Source of the DNA: Paguma larvata
Lineage: Eukaryota; Chordata; Mammalia; Carnivora; Viverridae
Direction of reading: 5' to 3'
Assembly (NCBI GenBank): GCA_030068075.1
Contig: CM057839.1
Span: 17,897,167-17,961,166 of the forward strand
Length of the DNA: 64,000 bases
A program made the position numbers and the translations under genes. Position 1 is the first letter of the stretch. Each line of letters opens with the position of its first letter. Below, piece by piece: positions 1-10,905 of this stretch. A model generated the notes under the pieces. That model saw only the letters and a program-made list of their open reading frames with translations, was not told the DNA's origin and made no database searches.

Positions 1-422
1 TGCTCATTCTAATAACTCAAAAGAAAATCATGTATTTTGTTTTGAACCCGCCTTTAAATTTCAGCTCCAAAGTCTTCTAACTTATTTATTTTAAATTTGC
101 TGCAGAGTTAATTTTCAAAACTCTCAGTTCATTTCTCAATAATTTTTCTTTCAGGCCTAAACATGTTAGGAATCATAAGACATCTTTCATTCATCAATTA
201 TAAGGAAATCTTTTCCTGGAAGGTTTCACTCTAAATTTTATCCTTACTGCAGGCCTTTCATTAGGCAACAAGCTTATGTGATTTGGACAATGATTTTGTC
301 ATTTTCTTTAATGGGATCTAGCAAACTTTGACATTTGAAATTAAAAAATTAAAACTTCAATATGGAAATTTAAATTACGATGGAATAAAATTTAAGAGAA
401 TGTTATTATTAACACTGATATA
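1..422. other. unique AT-rich DNA, no feature recognised
   Basis: I recognise no repeat family and no extended open frame. It ends where the first SINE begins. Confidence 0.5.
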
Positions 423-627
423 GGGACTCCTGGGTGGCTCAGCTGGTTGAGCCTCTGACTTCAGTTCAGTCATGATCTCACAGCTTTAGCCCCCCATTGA
501 GCTCTCTACTGTCAGCACAAAGCTTGCTTCAGATCTTCTGTCCCCTCTCTCTATGGTTCTCTCCACACCGCCACTGTGTGTGTGTGTGACCTCTCTCTCT
601 CAAAAATAAAATAAACATTAAAAAAAA
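423..627 (+). mobile_element. felid tRNA-Lys-derived SINE (diverged)
   Basis: Head GGGACTCCTGGGTGGCTCAG is followed by the A-box/B-box tRNA-like part, a CT-rich middle with a short TG run, and the tail ATAAAATAAACATTAAAAAAA. Several internal substitutions suggest an older copy. No clear target-site duplication (TSD) was found. Confidence 0.93.
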
Positions 628-899
628 TGATGTAAACCCAACTGTTTTCGGGATTATAGTGAATCCAATGACATTGGACAAGTTCTATGACATTTACCCA
701 TGAACCAACCGAGAAAATTTATTTCAAGAAAGAGCCTTCGGTGCCAGGTTGCTAGGACCTGAATTACCATGCAAACCGGTTTCTCCTTTTTAAGTAAACC
801 CCACCTACCATGCCCATTCATAAAGTGATAACATGGAGGGAGGGCAAAAATACCAATCTGATAGGCAGGTCTTTCCAAATCAGCTTCCCCAAGTAGAAG

Positions 900-1068
900 T
901 GATTCACTCTTTTGCTATTCTCCTTCCTATAAATATATTAAAGAGGCTCTATCACTTAATGAGAAACCCATTCATCTGGGTAATAATTTGATCTGACTCA
1001 TAACTGTATCTCTAGCAACTAGGGGTTCACACTTGGTGTTCAATAAATGTTCGCTGAATGAATGATGA
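900..1068 (+). repeat. L2 LINE 3' end fragment
   Basis: The terminal part GTTCAATAAATGTTCGCTGAATGAATGA matches the conserved L2 3' terminus, which is an ACTCAATAAATATTTGTTGAATGAATGAA-type sequence. The upstream part is degraded and the 5' boundary is approximate. Confidence 0.55.
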
Positions 1069-1071
1069 GGG

Positions 1072-1195
1072 ATGTGGAATATACAAATGTAGCATTTGTC
1101 GTAATGCATCAAATTGCATGTTTAAGATCTGTGTATTTTACTGCATGCAAATTGTACTTCAACTACAATGAATAAAAGAAATGTTTTAATTCCCC
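1072..1195 (+). repeat. old L1M-type LINE 3' end
   Basis: The stretch contains GCATCAAATTGCATG, then TTAAGATCTGTGTATTTTAC and TGCATGCAAATTGTACTTCAA, ending in an A-rich tail. This is the characteristic 3' terminus of mammalian L1M elements. It is only the last ~120 bp and is strongly 5' truncated or eroded. Confidence 0.7.
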
Positions 1196-4095
1196 GTGGG
1201 ACATGCTTTCAGAATCTGACGACAAACCATTATGGAACTGGAGAGGCACTCCTTCCCGAATAGGTTAATATGCATCTTGATAACCTACATTGTTCTCTGG
1301 ACTAGAGGGTTTACTATTTTACAACATCAAACTCATCCACAAATTTGCCACCAATTTGGATATTCAAATAATGTGCAAACACACATGTCGAATTCAAGGA
1401 AGATGTCTTAAATACTAACAACTTCATTGAGATAAAATTGAAGTTTTCTGTAGTAATTATTTTGTGGGATTAGGCATATTTGGTTGTTACTACACTAAAA
1501 CATGACAACATCCCTTTATACTCAGACTTTGCATAAAAGATACGCTCTGATTTACTTTTATAAATGTTAGAAAACTTTTACAGAGTTATGTATAAGTGAC
1601 CAAATATAAAAATTGGGTATGGACTAAATTAATGCAAATGGACTGAAACATTATTTAATAAGCTAGTACCATAAACAGGTCCTAAAAAGTATATATTACT
1701 TACAACTAAAAAATCTACGATTTTACTATCAGTTATCTAGACAACAGTTATTAATTAATAAGAAAAATGCCCTACAGAATGGTCAGAGTATAAACCCCAA
1801 TCAACAAAAATATATATACACACAACTCTTCCTTTCCTAAAAATCTTATCCTTGTTTCTTTGATGTAATTACTTGATCTTTAAGAGATAAGAAAGCATGT
1901 AAAGTGAATAAAATTAAAACACGAAGACAGAAACATGGTTTCCCTGGTATCAGAACTTGAAAACATGTTAAGAAATAATGATAAATAAATTCTTGCTCAT
2001 CCTAGCAACATGGACTAGGTACTAGCAATAAAAAAGATCTTGTGTCTAGAGTACTGTTTGTTTACTTATTTGTTTAGAAAGAACTTTTCTCCTTAATAAA
2101 ATAGAAGGCAACATATCACATAAATAAATTAAATGAGGTAGAAGTGGGTGTCTGTCTACAGTCTTACCTGCTGACTCAATTTTCACTTTTAGTAATGGAT
2201 CCTGAGGGAGAGCGATAGAAAACTGAGACCATTAAAAATGAAGTTCTCACTGACACACACAAAAAATGTCCCATTCCTCAAGAAGATGTGAATCTTCTTT
2301 GGTCACAGAGTTAGTTTATAGCAGAGGATATTGAATGGCTTTGCTTAAATTGTATGTTTTTATGTAATTATACAGAAAAAATATAATTTCTAGATTATAT
2401 TGAAACAGTGATCCATTACAAGAATGAGTATTAACTTTTAAAACTTAATTTCATGAACTGATTTTATTTCCTTAAAATGGAATCATACTATTTTGCATTG
2501 CACTTTGAATTTTTTTCCAGTGAGCACATAAAATTGTTGCATATGCAAATATGCCATACCTGTTAGCATTTCTTATGTACTTTGCAAATGAAGTGTCTAA
2601 AGCAAATTCTATAACTCAATTTCTGGTTTTGTTGTAAACCAAATACTACTTAATAGCTTAGCACACCTGATTTGACTTGGCATTTTCAAAACTGATTTAT
2701 TGCACACTCTGAAAGACTTGTTAGTTCTAATCTTGTGAATGCAATAGGTTCTTCTTGCCATGATAATTATTATGCACCTGATAGATCCGTTAGGTCTTCC
2801 CTCAATTTAAATAATTGTGATTTACCATCCATTTCCGAGAGAAATCACATCTCTGAAGCAGTAAATTCTGCCTTTCTTATTGATTAAAGTGCTCTGCATT
2901 TAGAAGAGTAGCCCTGTTACTGAGCGAGACCTATACAAACCCACTCTATTCCAAGCCCTGGTGTAAGCCCTGGGGAGAAACTGATATGTCTTTTATGCTT
3001 TGCAGTAGGTCTGGTCAATGTCTTAGAATTTAAATACAATTAACCTAGAGTTTGCTGTTTGTTTCCACTGCTTATGAATAGCTGCAATCAGTAGTTTACA
3101 CATGATTGACTTCCTAAATATTTTTAAAATCTGCCAAATAACTAAGTAGGGTTGGTGACAATGTAAGGTATATGGAGGTAGTGAGTTTTCTTCTTTCTTT
3201 AATAATTTACAGTCTCAAATTGTAAATCTTTCTTTTAAAATTGACAACAGCAACTTGAAAAGCATTGTTTGTAATTTTGCTTTTTTTTATCCAAAGTTCA
3301 GTGACTTCTGTTCATGAACAACAAAACTGTAAAATTCTGCCACCCTAGATGGTGCCTTCATAGCCATATAAGAAAGTTGTTTTCATAAATGTGTTTCTTT
3401 CTCTGTATTATAAAGTAACAAAAAGAGCTTTGAGAATTCGGCATCTTTTCTTTTATTGATGAGAATCCAAATTAAGTTATCATTAAAGAGGTTTTGGAAA
3501 AATATCATGTTAGTTTTTCTCTGAGTTTTCTCTTAACTGGCAAAAAGTAAAGCAATGGAGAATCGGGTTGAAGAAAACTATCATTCTCTATACTCCATGT
3601 GAGGATAAAGTAAAATTATTTTAATATTTACTTCACATTTTAAATATAGAATAAATTGGATTCAACACAGAGAGCATCTACTATCACAACAATAACTACC
3701 TATGAATCCATAATTAATGTATTTACATTTCTATAAAACCTATCAGTTCTTTCTTATTTTACTGTTGCAGACAACTTTGATTCTTATAAGGAGCAGTGTA
3801 TGATAGAATTAGGGAATATAAATTAGACCTGAAAAATCATACGAAAGTTATTTCCCTCTATCAATCTATCTATCAGTCTATTGACCTATCAGTCTATTGA
3901 TCTGTCTATTCACTTATAACTATATCAAATGTATTTATAGTATTAAAATAATGAAATCCAAAAATAATGAAATCCAAGGTGAATGTGAAAAAATCATATC
4001 TACAAAAGTGTGAAACTTGTATCAACTTTACTTAAATAAATCTTTATGTCTCTATGCAAAAGTGAGCCTAACAGCTAAGGTAATATATTTTACAT
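1196..4095. other. unique AT-rich DNA with a TCTA-type microsatellite
   Basis: No gene or clear repeat family is recognised over 2.9 kb. A TATC/TCTA-rich stretch at about 3857-3910 contains two copies of TATCAGTCTATTGA. At about 3947-3978 the phrase AATAATGAAATCCAA occurs twice in direct tandem. Some parts could be conserved non-coding sequence; this cannot be judged without an alignment. Confidence 0.45.
3857..3910. repeat. imperfect TCTA tetranucleotide microsatellite
   Basis: Interrupted (TCTA/TATC) units, with a nested direct duplication of the phrase TATCAGTCTATTGA. Interruptions make it less mutable than a pure tract. Confidence 0.8.
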
Positions 4096-4510
4096 ATGCT
4101 TCAGTAGTAAAAAAAATTTACAGATAAAAAGATGTTCATCTAAATATATTTATAACAATGAAAATATGAAAATATCTTAACTATCCATCATGGATATGTA
4201 AATGATTATACCCCTTTATAAAAGAAAACTAAACAGTCATTATAAAAGTTATTAAACACTAACATGGAAAAATTTCAACTCTATACTATTGTGTGAACTA
4301 TAGAAGCAAAAACATATATAGTATATGTCCTCTTATATAAAATAATATTAGAGCACATGCATTCAGAGAGAGATGTCTATACATATGTCTTTAGCTTATA
4401 AACAATGGTCACCTTTGGGCAGCTTGATTTGTCCTAATATTTATTTTCTTCTTTTTAGCCAAAGTAGTAATAGCAATGATGATCTTTTCGCAATGACTTT
4501 GAATCTTCTT
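4096..4510 (+). repeat. ancient L1M ORF2 end / 3' UTR remnant
   Basis: The order of phrases follows the end of old mammalian L1M elements. It runs from an ACAATGAAAA...AACTATCCATCATGG stretch, through CAGTCATTATAAAAGTTATT and a CATGGAAAAATTTC block, to GGTCACCTTTGGGCAG and a TATTTATTTTCTTCTTTTTA end. It is heavily diverged and no frame remains open. Confidence 0.6.
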
Positions 4511-4899
4511 ATTTACCCTCCGGATGTACCTCATTATTGAGACTAATTTTTGTGGTCTTTTCATCTAAGGCATTTTAAGATGATAAATATGAACATATTC
4601 TGAGAAGTTATAGCCAGATAATAAGGAACCCTTACATGATAGCTCCTTACATCTGAATTCTAAGGAGTAGAATGCAGTTCAGTTAAAAACACACACCAAA
4701 GGTCAAGTGTTCTTACATAAAATATTAGATTTCAGGGGATGGGAATAAAAAAAAAAGGTTTGTGATGAACAAATAAGAAGAGAGACATGATAGAGCACAA
4801 GAAATTGCGGAGTCTCAGAATCAAGGGTTTTCTAATTGAGATAACAGAAGACCTGAACGTTTGTTTCCATCCCTGCAGTGAAGAAAGAACAAAAACCTA

Positions 4900-5116
4900 A
4901 AACTCGACCTCAAGTAGCACTATGGAATTTTGGTGATAGTGACATTTCAACATAGGTTCATCGACTTAAACAACTATGCTATCTGGTGTAACATGTTGGG
5001 TGCGGGGGAGGCTGTGCATGTTGGGGGACAGACAGTGTATGGAAACTTTCTGTACTTCCTGCTCACTTTTTCTGTATACCTAAAACAGCTCTAAATAATA
5101 AAATTTACAGATAAAA
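4900..5116 (+). repeat. L1MB-like LINE 3' end
   Basis: The blocks GGTTCATCGACTTAAACAAC, GGGGGAGGCTGTGCATGT and GGGGGACAGACAGTGTATGG occur in order. They are followed by ACCTAAAACAGCTCTAAATA and ATAAAATTTACA. This is the conserved 3' UTR end of L1MB-type elements. Confidence 0.78.
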
Positions 5117-5779
5117 AACTAAAGATCCTCTGCTAACTGCTGAAAGCAATGTGGTCAATGTCTTCCGGTCTTCCCAAAGGACCTTAACCAAGATTTACTT
5201 GTCACATGGAGGGAGTGGTCCAAGTCCAAGAAAGGGGTAATGGAAACCATGAATCTCTTGATGCCTAGACATAAAATCCCTTGGCAACACTTCTATTCCA
5301 TTCAATTTGAAAAAGCCAGTCACAGAGGCAGCTTGGGTTCAAAGAAAGAGACAATGGACTGCCCACCACAGAAGGAAGAATGGGAAAGAATTGGTGGTCA
5401 ACTTTTAATCAATCTTGGGAAGAGATCTCAAGAGCACTTGGCAAAAGCATCAATTTATATTAGGTAATTGAGGTTAATCAGGTTAATCAGGTTAATTAGG
5501 AACTGTTTTATTAGATTGGACCTAGTATTATACCTCCTTGTCTGAGTTGGAGAGGGTATGAACTCAGGAACACTGTCATCATTTTAGAAAAGTAAAGCAG
5601 CTAAATTACTCTATTTTAGGTCTTAAAAATACATAAACTATGGTAATGGAATAAGAAATAAGCAAATTAAAATTAGCAACTCAAAATTCATGCAGCATTC
5701 AATTTAATTTGCATGGCATGGAATAACTAGGTTTTTTAAATTAAAAATATTATTATAAAGGTACATAAAATATATTGGA
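5117..5779. other. unique DNA with a 9-bp tandem repeat
   Basis: There is a 75-codon frame at 5240-5467, judged to be chance. Just after it, at about 5472-5500, the unit GGTTAATCA is repeated roughly three times in tandem. No known repeat family was recognised. Confidence 0.45.
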
Positions 5780-5794
5780 GGAAAATTAATTCTT

Positions 5795-6014
5795 TTTTTT
5801 TAATTTTTTTTAATGTTTATTTATTTTTGAGAGACATAGAGGCACAGCATGAACAGGGGAAGAGCAGAGAGAGAGGGAGACACAGAATCGGAAGCAGGCT
5901 CCAGGCTCTGAGCCGTCAGCACAGAGCCCAACGCGGGGCTCGAACTCACAGACTGCGAGATCATGACCTGAGCTGAAGTCGGCCGCCCAACCGACTGAGC
6001 CACCCAGGCGCCCC
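5795..6014 (-). mobile_element. felid SINE, antisense, with perfect 15-bp TSD
   Basis: On the minus strand it begins GGGGCGCCTGGGTGGCTCAG and ends with the ATAAATAAACATTA(n) tail. The flanks 5780-5794 and 6015-6029 are an identical 15-bp direct repeat (GGAAAATTAATTCTT), a perfect TSD. The head is near consensus. These features suggest a relatively recent L1-mediated insertion. Confidence 0.98.
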
Positions 6015-6117
6015 GGAAAATTAATTCTTATATTTGGTGCAGAATACATTTTTCTAAAATTGCAGATAAATGTTTGTGCTACAAATGATAAAAAAATAGA
6101 ACACTTCTGTGGTAAAG

Positions 6118-6728
6118 AGAATAAAGCCTCCCCTCTTTCCACAGATTTCCATACTTCAAACCTCATCCAGGTGAGCATGTTACCTTACATGGTAAAAGGA
6201 AATGTGCAGATGTGATTACATTAAGAATTTTGAACTGAGGGGGCACCTGGGTAGCTCAGTCAGTTGGACATCCAATTCTTGATTTTGGCTCAGGTCATGA
6301 TCTCAGGATTCATGAGATGGAGGCCTGCATTGAGATCCTCTCTCTCTCCCCCTCTCTTTCTGCCCCTCTCCTGCTCATGCTCCCTCTTTCTCTCTCTCTC
6401 AAAATAAATGAATGAACTTTAAAAAAAGAATTTTGAAATGGGAAGATTAATCTGTATTATCTAGTGGGCCCATTGTAATCCTATGGGTCTTTATAAGTGG
6501 GGAGTAAAACAGGTAGAATCAGAGGGGTTGTGATGATAGAAGGCAGGCAGCCTCTAGAGGCTGGAAAAATCTGGAACAGAATCTTCCTTAGAGAATACGG
6601 AAGGAACACACGCTTTAATATTAACCTCAGAAGACCTAGTGCAGATTTCTGGTCTCTAGAACTGTAACGGTACATTAGACCACTACATCTGCAGTAACTG
6701 TTATGGTGGCAATAGAAAGCTAGTAAAT
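6118..6728 (+). mobile_element. MLT1-like MaLR LTR, split by a SINE
   Basis: Before the SINE, 6118-6235 carries ATGTTACCTTACATGGTAAA and GTGCAGATGTGATTACATTAA. After it, 6426-6728 carries GTGGGCCCATTGTAATCCTA, GCAGCCTCTAGAGGCTGGAA, CTCTAGAACTGTAACGG and GTTATGGTGGCAATAGAAAGC. The order is that of a solo LTR of the ERVL-MaLR group. No internal region is attached. Confidence 0.75.
6236..6425 (+). mobile_element. felid SINE inserted in MaLR LTR
   Basis: Head GGGGGCACCTGGGTAGCTCAG, CT-rich middle and an AAATGAATGAACTTTAAAA tail. The 12-bp TSD AAGAATTTTGAA occurs at 6224-6235 and 6426-6437. Both TSD copies lie inside LTR sequence, so the SINE is younger than the LTR. Confidence 0.96.
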
Positions 6729-7150
6729 TATCAAAAATTTCAAAATGGAAGTTATAATTATTTCCCTAAAATGACAGCTCACAACCAATGAATCATTTAG
6801 AAAAATTTTAAAACTAATTTGCGTGGTAAATTAGTTAACTACATTGATGTTATCCAACGAAGTCATCTAGGATTTAGAAACTATGGTTTTTAAGTAATAA
6901 AGGTGGGTGAAGGCATGTAAAATATGCTTTGAAAAACATGTGTCAAAACCACATCGTTCTCCCCTGGGACATATTATTAAATCAACTTTAACATTTTAGA
7001 AACACACACAGACATTCAACGATGAGTTAAATATAACCTATGTATAAATACAACTATGTATAAATTAGCTTATATAAAAATAAATATATTTTAAATCAAA
7101 TCTAAATAAATAAAATAATATTTTATTCTAACCTATACACTAAGATATGA
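6729..7150. other. unique AT-rich DNA
   Basis: Nothing recognised. The end (about 7020-7140) is rich in ATAAATA runs. Confidence 0.45.
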
Positions 7151-7161
7151 AAGAAATTTCT

Positions 7162-7380
7162 TTTTTTAATATTTATTTATTTTGAGATTGAGAGAGTGCT
7201 GGAGAGTGCTGGAGAGAGCTGGAAAGGGGAAGAGAGAAAGGGAGAGAGAGAATCCCAATCAGGTTCTGTGCTGTCAGTGCAGAGCCCGAATCGGGGCTTC
7301 CATCCCACGAACTGTGAGATCATGACCTGAGCCGAAACCAAAAGTCAAATGCTTAACTGACTGAGGCACCCAGGTGCCCC
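7162..7380 (-). mobile_element. felid SINE, antisense, with internal 13-bp tandem repeat
   Basis: The reverse complement begins GGGGCACCTGGGTGCCTCAG and has the usual tail. Its CT-rich part contains a small tandem duplication (GAGAGTGCTG units at about 7193-7220). The TSD AAGAAATTTCT is at 7151-7161 and 7390-7400. Confidence 0.95.
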
Positions 7381-7605
7381 AAGAGATGGAAGAAATTTCT
7401 CATTTGTGAGTTCGGGGTTCCCTCCGCATCTGATAGTTGGCAACTCCTGGTTTGTCAGGGTGAGGCGGCATGTGTGTGCGTGCACACTCCCTCTATTCTC
7501 CACTAACTTAACTGGTATGCACAAGAGAACCTGGGGAAGGAACAAGGATGAAAACAAACATTTCCTTGTAGATCTATAGAATTAATTTACCATTAATAGA
7601 AAAAT

Positions 7606-7710
7606 GTGCATGCTCATTTCCACAGCACTATACTAAACCTGGAAAGATACAAGGAAGATCAGCATGGCCCCTGCGAAGGATGACACGCAAATTCAGGAGG
7701 CATTCCATAT
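7606..7710 (+). pseudogene. RNU6 pseudogene: U6 snRNA retropseudogene
   Basis: Functional U6 is the RNA core of the spliceosome, transcribed by Pol III. Here the order of U6 blocks is intact: GTGC head, CAGCAC, TATACTAAA, GGAAAGATACA, then GAAGATCAGCATGGCCCCTG, AAGGATGACACGCAAATTC and the end GCATTCCATAT. It differs from functional U6 at many places: an inserted ATGC near the 5' end, loss of a C in the CCTGCGCAAGG region, and substitutions in the 3' part. The T-run terminator is replaced by a GGAA/GAAA-rich tail. A 9-bp direct repeat AGAAAAATG brackets U6 plus tail (7598-7606 and 7775-7783), as expected for L1-mediated retroposition. I saw no upstream PSE and TATA pair, so it is very unlikely to be expressed as U6. 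Confidence 0.93.
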
Positions 7711-7774
7711 AAGGAAGCAAGCAAGGAAGGAAGGAAGGAAGGAAGGGAAGAAAGCAAAGAAAAGCAAGAAAGAA
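7711..7774. repeat. (GGAA)n/(GAAA)n purine tail of the U6 retropseudogene
   Basis: The pure purine stretch includes four or five tandem GGAA units and then GAAA-like units. It sits exactly between the U6 3' end and the downstream TSD copy, so it is probably the mutated poly(A) tail. Confidence 0.8.
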
Positions 7775-7783
7775 AGAAAAATG

Positions 7784-8394
7784 AGAATTGCTTATGTCAA
7801 CATTTTTTCATCTTCATTTATGGGAAATCTAAATACAACTCAACAATACAATGAACTAGAGAAAGAACAAATATGCATGGCCAAGAAATATGCAACCTAA
7901 TCAGTTTTTGTCATAGACGACGGGCCATCAGTGGGCTGATTTCTACACATGATAAAATGAGTGCCTAGTGTGCCCAATGTCATCAGCCTGCCACTGTTCT
8001 GTTTCCCATCTTAATTAGAACGGGAGCTCCAATCTTCTGTATTTTAAATTTATGCTAACGGACAAGGTCACTTTCCTCCTGAAAGCCTTCTTAATTCTCT
8101 ACAGTTTACAGAATCAAGTCAAACTTGTTAACTCATCTTCATAAGTTCCTGCCTACGTTACCTTACATTTCCAATTCTCCAAACATTTTTGTTAAAAGCA
8201 GAAGGCACAGCCTGGAACCATGTTGTTAGCATGCCTCTGTTTCTCCTAGCCTGGCCCACCTCGTCCACATTTGGTAAGGTGTTCGGAGGATACTGGATGC
8301 TCCCCAGATCCCATAAACTGTAACTGCTCAGGATGGTGTTTCAGACGATGTAGAATAAACCTTAGAAAGTTGGCAACGTGGACTCCATTTGTAG
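7784..8394. other. non-coding DNA, possible very old L2 relic
   Basis: At about 8080-8210 the text AGAATCAAGTCAAACTTGTTA, then TTCCTGCCTACGTTACC, weakly resembles the L2 3' coding end. This is too degraded to call firmly. Otherwise nothing recognised. Confidence 0.35.
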
Positions 8395-8580
8395 ATGTGA
8401 CACTTACTTCCATGACTTAGGGCAACATTCGGACACTGTGGGGTCTTGTCTTCCTGATCTATAAAAGCAGGAGAGTATTGGCAGCATTCACCCCATGGGG
8501 ACACATGTAGGTGAAGGGACCCAGTGCTTGACACAGACTTCAGACATATAGGTACTTAAATGCCAGCTATTCTTATAGTA
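8395..8580 (+). repeat. MIR SINE fragment
   Basis: The order ACTTACTTCCATGACTTAGGGC, TCTTGTCTTCCTGATCTATA, then CCAGTGCTTGACACAGAC and GGTACTTAAATG parallels the MIR core and its 3' end. It is diverged, so boundaries are approximate. Confidence 0.5.
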
Positions 8581-9400
8581 ATTTAAAAAAAAAGAATGGT
8601 TTATAAAAAGGGAGCTATAATTACCAAGGGAATGTCAGAGGGTCTTTTTTCTTCTAGAATACAAAAGAGGTATATTAGCAGTCAAGATAGAAATCAAAGA
8701 AAATATAGTTATTTATGTCAAGTTGTTTTAGCATAGGAAAGTTAAGTTTATCTTTGGTTTTACATGCACCTGCTAAACCACAAGGATCGAGAGTGAGAAG
8801 GATAAATTAATTTCAGCATTCCCTATCTGACTATCAATGTGTGGTACTCGAGCACTCTGAGCCGGCTGTACCATCTACTAGATGTCTCATTAATTAATGA
8901 GTCGAATAAAATATCTGACACACATTCATTTATGAAAAAAAGAAGCAGGAAGGAAATGGAGATGCCTACTCTAACACAGCCACAGGGTAGGACTTCAGCC
9001 TGCATTCGGCAAGTTTGACAATTACAGTGATTTGTACAAGCAGGAATTGAGAGAGTGATAAAGGACAAAGGGCATGATGCTTTTATGAGTTAGGCCACAG
9101 AAGAAAGGAGAAAATGTCATCTGTTTCTATAGAGGGAGGTGTAACCTGAGTGTGGCTGCTCTTCACATGTGGCCTCTGTGTCAGCACACCCTTCATGAAG
9201 CACAGCCTGGTGGTCTTGCTCTGCTTCCTTTCCATCCTTAGTCTCCACAAGACCAGAGCCTTCTGCATGCCCAACTGTGAGTAAATATTCTTGCACATAA
9301 TTATAGTATTCACAAGAACACAAGAGAAGTAAGTTTAAAGCAAACACACAATCACATTTTAGCAAAACGCAATGCCTCCCTCATCTTCTACATAGAAGTG
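8581..9400. other. unique DNA, no feature recognised
   Basis: Short antisense frames (8823-9068, 9083-9313, 9117-9365) overlap each other in different frames. None shows a recognisable domain. Confidence 0.45.
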
Positions 9401-9429
9401 GGTGAGGACTTTTCACAAATGCTGGATCA

Positions 9430-9607
9430 TAACCAGGAGAGATCCTACCTCTCTCTGAACAATGTCCCCTCTACAGCCACACTGGTGTGTCTCCCCCCAA
9501 AGGCAGAGACATGTGTTTTGTGTTGATATTAATAAGAACAGAGTTTGGCATGTTGTAGGTATGCATTACGTAGTTATTAAATGAACATTTGTTGAATGAA
9601 TTAGCAT
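9430..9607 (+). repeat. L2 LINE 3' end fragment
   Basis: GAGTTTGGCATGTTGTAGGTA, then TATTAAATGAACATTTGTTG and AATGAATTA, match the conserved L2 3' terminus. The upstream TCTCCCCCCAAAGGCAGAGAC part fits the preceding L2 segment. Confidence 0.6.
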
Positions 9608-10685
9608 TCAGGATGTATTTTGGTCAACCAAAAAAAGACTAAATAGTGTTCAATTCAAAACTGTTTGGTGCAACAGGGAAATAAGCACTAAATTTTGTTA
9701 TTTTATATATTAAGCTAGTTAAAATATTTCAGTTTCTATATCTCAAGGAATTTTCTTTGGCTTTATGGAAATTCACTAATCCAGAATATTTTGTGACCAA
9801 TCAAACCCAATATAGTTCATGCAATTCTGTCTATATACACTAACAGGAAGATAAAATTTACATTTTGAATTTTGTTATAAATGTTTAAATTACTATTTAT
9901 GAACCTTACAATCTTAAGAATGTAAATCCTTTAATAATCAATTACCACATCCAATTAGTTCACAATCATTGAAATATACAGTTGGGACTACAGTTCGTTT
10001 CAAATCTCAGAATACAAAGTCACTTAATTCAGAACTCCATCTGTGCCTCGGTCTCTAGAGTCTGACAAACAGTCTCCAAATTGTCTTCTGAGTTTTCATC
10101 AAAACAAGACACCAGTTTGGAATCTATTTTAACATTACTTGTACTATATGGGGACTCACATTGCATCTGCTTTGATTTTTCTCTAATGAAAGTTCCTAGT
10201 TGTTCTGTGTCAGAAAGGATGTAAGTATTCCCTAGAAATAGCGCTGTTATTTAGAATGCAACAATAGAGAAAATCGAAGCCCCAGATCTTATATTTCCTA
10301 TTCATAAAATTGTAATTGGCCTTTTTATGTCTGTGCTACCCTCGAGACACAGGAATTAATTTTATGTCCATGAACATATATAGGATACCCATAAAACTCA
10401 GAATAGTTCAAATTCTCCTCCCCCCAAAAGAATTAGAAATAAAATCAAAGCATATTTTTCTTTAATCCTGGGGATTCTGTATAGTTTAATGTTACCTCTT
10501 GAGATGATATTAAATTGCAGTTATTGTAAATAACGGGCAAAGGAAGAACTATGGTATAATGTTTGCAATGGCATTGTAAATAGAGAAAAAATCCCCACCA
10601 AATTTACATTTTACTTGCAGGATGAAGCAGACTCCTTGCAGATATCAAATGTTTATACTCTCCTTTGTCAGAGCTGCTACAAGTA
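9608..10685. other. unique AT-rich DNA
   Basis: No repeat family, RNA gene or coding frame could be recognised in this kilobase. Confidence 0.45.
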
Positions 10686-10687
10686 CA

Positions 10688-10905
10688 AGGCTTGTTTGCG
10701 CACGGGGTTCAAAGTCTGGTTTCACTACTCTACATGACCGAGGTATGGCTTGGACTTGCTAACATACAGCAGGCTTCATTCTATTCATCTCGATAGGGAT
10801 AAAAACGCCTGCGGCAAAAATTGGGGAGGAGGAGGCCTTCATAAATTAATATACATAAAATACCAGCATGATTTCTGATTCACAGGAAGTCCTCAATCAA
10901 TTAGT
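10688..10905 (+). repeat. degraded MIR SINE
   Basis: Key phrases follow MIR order: GTTCAAAGTCTGGTTTCACTAC, GGCTTGGACTTGCTAACATA, CATCTCGATAGGGATAAAA, and GGAAGTCCTCAATCAATTAG at the end. Divergence is high, so this is a tentative family call. Confidence 0.45.

Noticed and set aside
3857..3910. CRISPR-like regularly spaced repeats
   Set aside because: Units are 4-14 bp with no unique spacers; it is a microsatellite in mammalian DNA.
5810..6178. 122-codon minus-strand frame
   Set aside because: Mostly the antisense SINE at 5795-6014 translated; the remainder is LTR and flanking DNA.
7664..7900. 78-codon frame rich in Lys/Glu
   Set aside because: It starts inside the U6 pseudogene and its Lys/Glu/Arg run is the GGAA/GAAA tail translated.
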